A DNA stretch of 64,000 bases, taken from assembly GCA_026874595.1 (NCBI GenBank), contig CM049310.1, positions 44,921,058-44,985,057 of the forward strand. The letters run 5' to 3'. The stretch is from Sipunculus nudus (lineage: Eukaryota > Annelida > Sipuncula > Golfingiida > Sipunculidae). How positions within the stretch are numbered: position 1 is the stretch's first letter; every line of letters starts with the position of its first letter. A program made the position numbers and the translations under genes. Shown here in pieces: positions 58,448 to 64,000 of this stretch. The notes beneath the pieces are model-generated. The model was not told the DNA's origin, did not search any database, and saw only the letters and a list, made by a program, of their open reading frames with translations.

Positions 58448-58954
58448 ACGAAATGCTTGTGTACATGCTCGCTATATATCAGGTATTAATGAACTGATGT
58501 TAACTATTGGTATCGTATTATACAAAAATCATAAGAGTATATTGGGGAAAGCCTGCTTGAATAAAATAGTGCTATTTGACTGAAAAAAGGTTGTTTTTAT
58601 TTTTCAAAGTGAAAAGAAACAACGATCCTTTTCAAACAAAAATACTGCATGGTGCTGATTTGCAAATGCTGCGTTACAGTGATTGCAGTATTATCCAGAT
58701 TTAACGATGATTTACGGTGTAATAAATGCTACCTGGGTTAGATTTCGGCAGGGTTCATTAATAAATAAATTAACTCTCTGTGTATAACCTGATGTTCTTG
58801 GATTATAAATTATTAATTATGTCGGTATATATATATATAGGCCTGGACAGAATATAGACCTATAGTGAGGTAATAGTAAACATTAAGTTTGTTTGATATA
58901 AATAATAAATATTTAATGTTATCAGCTGATTGGTTTATGATCAGGAATTATTCG

Positions 58955-59160
58955 TGATATATGGCCTTATTAAAAGAAACATTTGGTGAAGAAAACTGTT
59001 CAACTGGATAACAGTTTCGTTATGTAACGCCATCTATTGAGCAATACCAAAACAACGGAAATCTGAATTTCACCAATAAACCACTGTGTTGGCCTTTTTG
59101 TTCGTGAGGGTTTCAACTTTGCGATGTTCACGAAATGAAAATTATAGCAAAAAAAAAAAA
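58955..59160. repeat. Duplicated block Y, first copy, ending in poly-A
   Basis: It is nearly identical to 59354-59565, beginning TGATATATGGCCTTATTAAA and ending in a run of A. It is directly followed by block X copy 2. Confidence 0.9.
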
Positions 59161-59353
59161 ACTTCATGGGCCAATAACTGGGGTTATGGCCGATCACTGT
59201 GGGTACATGTGCGCTCAGAAGGGTGCTCGCAGTTGTCTGCCTGCAACGATGATCAAATTTTCATGCATACGTGGGTATGATAATCTTAATACTCATACTT
59301 ACATGTACATGTACCTTGTATTCATCCTGCATGCTGTGGAATATGTTCAGACA
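59161..59353. repeat. Duplicated block X, second copy
   Basis: It is inserted between the two Y blocks. The junction with the preceding poly-A shares ACTTC with the sequence that follows Y copy 2. Confidence 0.9.
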
Positions 59354-59565
59354 TGATATATGGCCTTATTAAAAGAAACATTTGGTGAAGAAAACTGTTC
59401 AACTGGATAACAGTTTCGTTATGTAACGCCATCTATTGAGCAATACCAAAACAACGGAAATCTGAATTTCACCAATAAACCACTGTGTTGGCTTTTTGTT
59501 CGTGAGGGTTTCAACTTTGCGATGTTCACGAAATGAAAATTATAGCAAAAAAAAAAAAAAAACTT
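59354..59565. repeat. Duplicated block Y, second copy, ending in poly-A
   Basis: It is nearly identical to 58955-59160 with a slightly longer A run and one T fewer in a T stretch. It is followed by unique sequence beginning ACTTCGTGAATATG. Confidence 0.9.
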
Positions 59566-59569
59566 CGTG

Positions 59570-61106
59570 AATATGAAGCTTCATCTACACAAGTGACCGG
59601 CCACATAAACTATATACTTTATGTTTAATATGCCTGATGGCATCAATATTAATATATCTTTATGTTAACCTTTTTGTCGAAGAATCTTATTAAAATAGTA
59701 TCAAGTCGTTTGTATATCCGCCATTATTGAAGAATATTTTCCCTAGGTTCTCGAACAATTGTTAAGATTCTAGATTATTACGTAATTGATATAAAAACTT
59801 TATTGTGTAAATTGTGCCAGTTAACGTAAGGTAGGGGAGTGAAACCTGAATCCTCCCGGAACACTGAAGAAATGGAAATCGCGAAATTTTAATCCCGCAA
59901 ATATGAAACAATCATGGTATGTCCTAATGCAATGAGAAATGTTTCATCACGTTTGTCTTGTAGAATTATTCGACCCCCCTGGCTTTTAAAAATAAATAAT
60001 TACACTGGAGAGCAGTAACTGAAGTCACAGGAGAATTAGGTGTGCCAAAAAAGCATAAAACTTAATAAAAAAATAAGGTACTATTTTGGGCCTTTATTTG
60101 GCTAACTTCCGTGACCTTCAGTTAGCAGTTTGTATTTCATTACTTTCACCATCCACAGGGGCACACCAGTGGCAGTCAATCACATTATCACCCTGTTTGT
60201 GTGCGGGACCCGATCCTCCATAACAAAACCGAGTGGTCTACTTGACCTTCCGTGTAGATAAAAAATAACAATGCTCTGCCCTGTTTTCCCTTCATACTAA
60301 TCAATTTTCATTTCTTTAATTGGTTTCTAATAAGCAGCGACGGTTGGGTAGGGTGCAGCATATTTTATATATAGCCTATGTGTCATCGCCAGCCATTCAG
60401 CACCCGTAAAGGAATTAAGAGGAGACTTATAGGGGTTAATGGGTGTATTTCCATTTGGGTCAAATGTTTTTTAAGGCAAACCACGGATTAGGAACATTTT
60501 TTTGCTCAACTGTTAATTTCCTTATCCTGACCCTGAAGATTCAATCACGTTCAAAAAAATGAGGGACTTTTATTTTTTTTCGGATACGGTCGAAAGCTAT
60601 ACAGCTACAAAAAGTAAGTCCCTGACTTGAGAGTTTTTCCTAACGTTTATCCCGCCCCCTTTTTTCTGCCCGTGTTTCTGTAAGATCTCCAATACGACTA
60701 TTGTCAAAGCTGAAGTCACAAGAGAAAAAAATGCAACTGAAAGGCCAATTTATTTATTACCTTGGTTTGATTTTCAAAGTAGCTCATGCAACATTTGATC
60801 ATTATTATCTCTCAACTGCGGATGCATGGGGGTATCCAGTGACTTCTGGGCTTATACTAACATCGGATGGTTCCTACTTTTGGAAGTGTGGCTCGCAGAA
60901 GGTTATTAAATGCACATTCAATATTAAAATTCTAAGGCCCATGCATATGATCCTTGTGAATAACAGGCATGTTTTAGGTGCGTGAAAGTCCAGGATTTAC
61001 TTTCTATTCGTTATCACGTTCAGGACTTTTATTCACGTGTGTCAGTTTACAACTAAACATGACAGGAAAGTGGACGTACATCACTTGAATATTAAATATT
61101 TGATAT
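59570..61106. other. Stretch without a recognised gene
   Basis: The one longer plus-strand frame (60701-60985) shows no family motif, no splice context and no homolog in the window. The rest is AT-rich. Confidence 0.5.
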
Positions 61107-61404
61107 TAGCAACTTTACCTGTAGCTTTTATAAAAATGAACTTGCGATGGTTTATGTTGAAGGATTTATTGCAATAGTCATATTATAGGGGCAAAATAAG
61201 AGGGAGACACGCTTCTGCTTATGAGAAACAAGACTTGAATACTGCAGTATTTCAAACTGGCAATATGGATACCTTTGATGGCTCATTCATTCAAAAGAGG
61301 TGCATATATGTTTGTTTGATTATTTTTTTTCATGAAATAATGAGTAAAATTACTTCACAAATACCGCTGGTTCATTTTTATAAAAGCTACAGGTAAAGTT
61401 GCTA
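61107..61404. mobile_element. MITE with perfect 34-bp terminal inverted repeats and TA target site
   Basis: Positions 61107-61140 and 61371-61404 are exact inverted copies (34 of 34, counting the flanking TA). They start TAGCAACTTTACCTGTAGC. The 298-bp element is non-coding. Perfect ends imply recent mobility, and a TA target site suggests Tc1/mariner-type mobilisation. Confidence 0.85.
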
Positions 61405-61564
61405 TAATTTCATGGTTTCAGCATTCAGTCAAACCGGCGGAAAAGCAAAATATCTCCTTACAGATTAAATTCTTTGTAACAATGTAGATCTTCTGTAAAA
61501 ATTTAAAGGCCTCTGCATGTCTCAGGTGACTTTCAATTGTAGGGCCACGTTGGCTTCATTTTAT

Positions 61565-61599
61565 GCTGTCGGGGGAATTTGCGCAATTCCCCCGACAGC
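61565..61599. repeat. Perfect 15-bp-arm hairpin
   Basis: GCTGTCGGGGGAATT is followed by a 5-base loop and its exact inverse. GCGCAATT recurs just after. It could be the remnant of a palindromic element end; no function is evident. Confidence 0.8.
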
Positions 61600-62099
61600 T
61601 TTGCGCAATTCTAAATTTAAAAAATATACCCGGGTTAAAAACAAATAAGATTGAATAATTAAGGTCATCACGCTTAAATATTTATTCACAATTAAATGCA
61701 TCATAATGCTGTCGTTTGGGAAAAAATCCTTAAAAATTAAATAAATATAAGCAATAAAAACAATATAAAGCAGTATAACAGTATAAAACAGTGTAAAAAC
61801 TGTAAAAGAAAAAACAGAGAATATTGAAAAAATAAGGCTTCAAAAAAGGCTCGGATATCGCCTGTACTACGTCACTTGCCCCCGGATCTCTGATCAGTAA
61901 AAATACCAATGTACATTACTGAATATCATAAGCAAACATTAATGGAAAACAAAGACATGAATACGTATGCTTCCTCTATGTGTCTGATATTGATGAGTTA
62001 AAATAAAATCTGTGACATGCTTTCTTGTGTCTTAACTCGGCCTTGAAAACCCCTGGGGAGAGCAGCTGTTCAGTTAATTTAAATTAAAACAGCGAGTTT

Positions 62100-63122
62100 T
62101 GTCGCCCGCCAAGTTCAGACGCCTGTCAAACGCAGCCATGCTGCTGGCCTTTTGAGCCGACATTGGGTCTAAAAAGTAGCTCTGGAGGTCCCGTCCTGAC
62201 AGGTCGTCTCTACATTAAAGCTTCGACCTTGAACGAAATGGACTCTGACAATGAACATCTGCAAGTTCTTAAACGCAGACTGTCACAAGAAAGCCAGAAG
62301 TTCCAGCCAGAATGAACATCCCCAAGTCCCAAACAAAAGGGACACTGGAACACCATGGTCTGCAGAACTTAAGGGGCGCAAAATTATTATTATTATTGTT
62401 TTTATTATTATTAATATTATATATAAAAATATTAATATATATATATTATATATATATATGCACGAACAACATAAGGAAAATATCCCTGAATTGAAGAATT
62501 ATTAATTGGAAAAAAAAATTAAAAAATACAAAAACATTTAATCTTAGACGGCCTTTTTCTGTATCTCAAAACCATTTTAGGAAATTTGAACAAAAACTAA
62601 TTTGTTGAGGTGATAAGTGTTAAAAAATGGAGACTGTCGCATGTAATTTAAAATAATATTAAATGTTAAAAAATGTTAAATGTTAAATGCACACTTATTG
62701 CTTGATGATTACATGTTTTGTAAAGCTAAAGTTTTACTTTAAATTTTGCAATATTCAAATCATCAAAAAAAAAGATAAAGAAATTGTAAATTTTTATGAA
62801 GCAGAGTACAATATTCGTAAGTATTTTAAACCTCATTAAAGCAATATACTTGAACGAAACTCACACCTTACATGAATTGACATGGGTATGGCTTTTCAGA
62901 AAGACAGCGCTGGCTGACTTGTTTTAACTGTGGGACATATTTCTGGGACTTCAAGGGAGGCACAGCGGAACCCCAAGATCGCCGCGTTGTGGTGACACAT
63001 CCCGATGACTGGTTTAGCGATAAATACTATATATAGGGCGATACGATACCATAGCGTACGTACTGTAAATCTTATATATTAAGTGTTCGTGTTAAGCGTT
63101 TTCCAGAACAGAGTCATCGATG

Positions 63123-63178
<56 letters not shown>

Positions 63179-64000
63179 TGTCTAGTATGTCCCCCGCCTG
63201 CTGAGGGAAAAGCTAGAAAACAAGTTGTGAATACATGGATGATATTTGAGATAGGCCAATGTCACACAGCAAGATTACCTCTGTGGCCTTGAAAACTGCA
63301 TGATGGTAATAAATATTCCGACGGAACCTAGCCCTTGATAAAGTGCATCAATGCTGCAAGTTTGGTGACTGTAACTCGAATTCTCTTTGAGGTATTACGT
63401 TAACATTATTTTAGCATTATCCCCGTTGTGACCTTGAAAAAAGGCGTCAAGATCATTCATGTTCGAACTTGAACTAGCCTTCAAATTCTTATCGAGTTAT
63501 TGCGTTAACAAATGTGTGACGGATGGACGGACGGACGGAAAGACGGGCGGACGCTCACCATTTAATAAACATGGCTGCCACAGGCCAGGTGATCCCTTCC
63601 CTTGTGAGAGTAATAAAAGAAAAAATTTACCTGTCATATCCGTGAACAATATTATTTATATATAGGAGATTTCGCTAAACAAAATCTATAAGGAGGATAT
63701 ATACATTTGCTGCATGCTATAGAAAATGGTCCTGCAATCCTTTTCATACTTACAACCCCATCATCAGACAATTGTTTTCCCACTTGGGCCCAGATAAACA
63801 CCAAATTAAAATTAACCATATATTTGTAGTATGTGCATTTATTTTTTTTCTATTCATGTATTGATAGAACGGGTGCATTTTTGATACAGCTAGAATCGAA
63901 ACTGACATTTTAGTGCAGCATGAACATTTTTTGTACGTCACACATGTAGATGATATGTCAAATTAAGGCAAAAACGTACACATCGTCTTCTTTTGTCAAT
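62100..64000. other. Right end of the window, no supported gene
   Basis: It contains an AT-rich block at 62385-62460, (TA)n at 63125-63177, and a repeat at about 63340-63560 ending in (GGAC)n of a type common in molluscs. A 25-codon frame at 62239 (MDSDNEHLQVLKRRLSQ...) ends in a stop and cannot be supported as an exon. Confidence 0.45.
63125..63177. repeat. (TA)n microsatellite
   Basis: A pure TA repeat of about 26 units. Confidence 0.95.

Noticed and set aside
60701-60985. Plus-strand 94-codon frame as a small gene
   Set aside because: No signal, domain or conserved counterpart in the window. Length is within chance expectation for this composition.
62239-62315. Short frame MDSDNEHLQVLKRRLSQ... 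as a first exon
   Set aside because: It ends in a stop without a usable donor and has no recognised family.
63083-63292. Frames through (TA)n tracts encoding long YIYIYI runs
   Set aside because: They arise only from microsatellite translation. The same appears at every (TA)n tract in the window.

Overview
This is a window of a eukaryotic nuclear genome. It is AT-rich, gene-poor and dense in repeats, with long (TA)n, (TC)n/(GA)n and (CA)n tracts, poly-C/poly-G runs, several MITE-like elements, LINE fragments and a solo LTR. The repeat vocabulary (GGTGGCGCCACC palindromes, 'accatttgaacaaacttga'-type stretches, (GGAC)n runs, 'gtgaaacctcg...ggtggtcg' repeats) suggests a marine lophotrochozoan, most likely a mollusc. 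That placement is inferred from familiarity with such repeats, not proven here. The clear protein-coding genes are all on the minus strand and split by GT-AG introns.

The core of the window is a direct tandem array of three genes for microsomal epoxide hydrolase (EPHX1-like, alpha/beta-hydrolase fold), here called A (9390-16335), B (20408-33001) and C (42039-56911). Each has six coding exons with identical intron phases (1,1,2,1,2). Exon lengths are identical except the last exon of C (415, 171, 130, 218, 235, 208/208/202 bp). The reconstructed proteins are 458, 458 and 456 residues, against 455 for the mammalian enzyme. All three keep the N-terminal membrane anchor, the HGWPGS oxyanion-hole motif, the GGDWG nucleophile, both active-site tyrosines and the [11 protein letters not shown] ([12 protein letters not shown]) histidine. 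Each has a likely upstream non-coding leader exon with a GTAAGA donor. A and B are a recent segmental duplication (about 30 of 458 residues differ, by hand count; introns and flanks alignable). C is older, but its exon 2 and most of exon 1 are almost identical to A and B, which looks like gene conversion.

Layout. 1-3.7 kb: repeats, including a TTAA-flanked MITE and a GTCGTA-rich inverted-repeat element. 3749-4097: a probable first coding exon (minus strand) of a secreted TGF-beta-superfamily-like precursor whose other exons would lie beyond the left edge. 4.1-8.8 kb: no gene seen. 8.8-18.3 kb: gene A with flanks. 18.3-19.8 kb: spacer with a second TTAA MITE. 19.8-35.1 kb: gene B, expanded by a 4.1-kb repeat element, a solo LTR and other insertions that A lacks. 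35.1-42.0 kb: repeat-filled spacer with a 2.1-kb foldback element inside a TA microsatellite. 42.0-56.9 kb: gene C, whose introns hold a second copy of the 4.1-kb element, a GC-rich MITE and an antisense LINE remnant. 57-64 kb: C leader exon and promoter region, a template-switch-like duplication, a MITE with perfect 34-bp terminal repeats, and no further gene that I can support.

The most notable biology is natural variation in the enzyme array. Copy A carries Asp (D405) where B, C and the mammalian enzyme carry the charge-relay Glu. The array also shows localized gene conversion, and A and B share a two-codon upstream ORF whose stop overlaps the start codon.
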